6,487 nucleotides of DNA from an uncultured Lachnospiraceae bacterium (GTDB lineage Bacteria > Bacillota > Clostridia > Lachnospirales > Lachnospiraceae): contig CAMWKA010000104.1 in NCBI GenBank assembly GCA_947174725.1, positions 1-6,487 on the forward strand, in the 5' to 3' direction. Below are positions 6,308 to 6,487 of the stretch, piece by piece (position 1 is the stretch's first letter; every line of letters starts with the position of its first letter). The position numbers and the translations under genes are program-made. The notes under the pieces are model-generated. The model made no database searches, was not told where the DNA came from, and saw only the letters and a list, made by a program, of their open reading frames with translations.

Positions 6308-6487
6308 TCTTACAATTCTCACAGACGGGCAACTGGAATGTCGTATTTTGAAAATATTTAAATTTTATGTAAGCCTTGTGGAAAAATTTTTGAACAAACA
6401 TGATAAAGCAATTGTTTCGCGAATGCCTAAGTATGATTCGGGTGTCAAAAGGGACCTTTAAAGAAATGATATGACAAGCTGCACAAA
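6308..6487. other. Non-coding tail after the DUF2344 gene
   Basis: This 180-base stretch has no convincing gene. It is AT-rich around 6345-6400, has no GC-rich hairpin followed by T's, and includes the palindrome and promoter-like boxes listed separately. An ATG at 6471 opens a frame to the window end, but only 17 bases are visible and its ribosome binding site is weak. In related genomes the next genes are often a ribonuclease G and rplU; nothing here confirms that. Confidence 0.5.
6376..6397. repeat. Imperfect 22-bp palindrome with promoter-like boxes
   Basis: TTGTGGAAAAA (6376-6386) and TTTTTGAACAA (6387-6397) are reverse complements at 9 of 11 positions. The left edge, TTGTGG, could be a -35 box with CATGAT (6399-6404) as a -10 at 17-base spacing. 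If so, the palindrome would cover the promoter as an operator would. Both reads are weak in such AT-rich DNA. Confidence 0.3.

Noticed and set aside
6234..6461. 75-codon + strand open frame running from inside the DUF2344 gene into the downstream region
   Set aside because: It starts within the conserved C-terminus in another frame, has no good ribosome binding site, and encodes an unremarkable sequence; the tail is AT-rich non-coding DNA.
6471..6487. Start of a next gene (ATG at 6471)
   Set aside because: Only 17 bases are visible, the ribosome binding site is poor, and the first residues match nothing I recognise.

Overview
The window reads as a chromosomal segment from a Gram-positive anaerobe of the class Clostridia, most likely a Lachnospiraceae-type gut bacterium. 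This is inferred from three things: purine-rich ribosome binding sites with mixed ATG/TTG starts, a long HisIE carrying a degenerate HisF-like N-terminus, and a B12-type radical SAM gene paired with a DUF2344 gene. All genes lie on the + strand. I see no tRNA or rRNA genes, CRISPR arrays, insertion sequences or phage genes.

Positions 1-3563 are the distal part of a histidine biosynthesis operon. They hold the 3' end of hisB (imidazoleglycerol-phosphate dehydratase, its start cut off by the window edge), a membrane-bound diguanylate cyclase, and a three-part HisIE protein. The gaps are short and contain no terminator. The hisB-to-cyclase junction is unusually tight: hisB's stop is followed directly by an in-frame ATG that opens a 14-codon ORF, and the TGA of that ORF overlaps the cyclase ATG (TGATG). 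A c-di-GMP signalling gene therefore sits inside a metabolic operon and is probably translationally coupled to it.

HisIE has its two C-terminal domains intact (PRA-cyclohydrolase, then PRA-pyrophosphohydrolase). Ahead of them is a roughly 215-residue HisF/HisA-like (beta/alpha)8 barrel that has lost the first catalytic Asp and the glycine-rich phosphate-binding signatures. It looks like a pseudoenzyme or scaffold domain.

Positions 3619-6307 hold the second unit: a radical SAM protein of the TIGR03960 type, with an N-terminal Rossmann-like 'B12-binding' region and a Cys-rich C-terminus, followed by its usual partner, a TIGR03936/DUF2344 'radical SAM-linked' protein. The pair is widespread in Firmicutes and, as far as I know, has no established biochemical function. 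It is the best candidate here for an undescribed system. An exact 11-bp tandem duplication covers the start codon of the radical SAM gene.

Positions 6308-6487 contain no convincing gene. They hold an AT-rich imperfect palindrome with a weak promoter-like arrangement, and possibly the very beginning of the next gene at the window edge.
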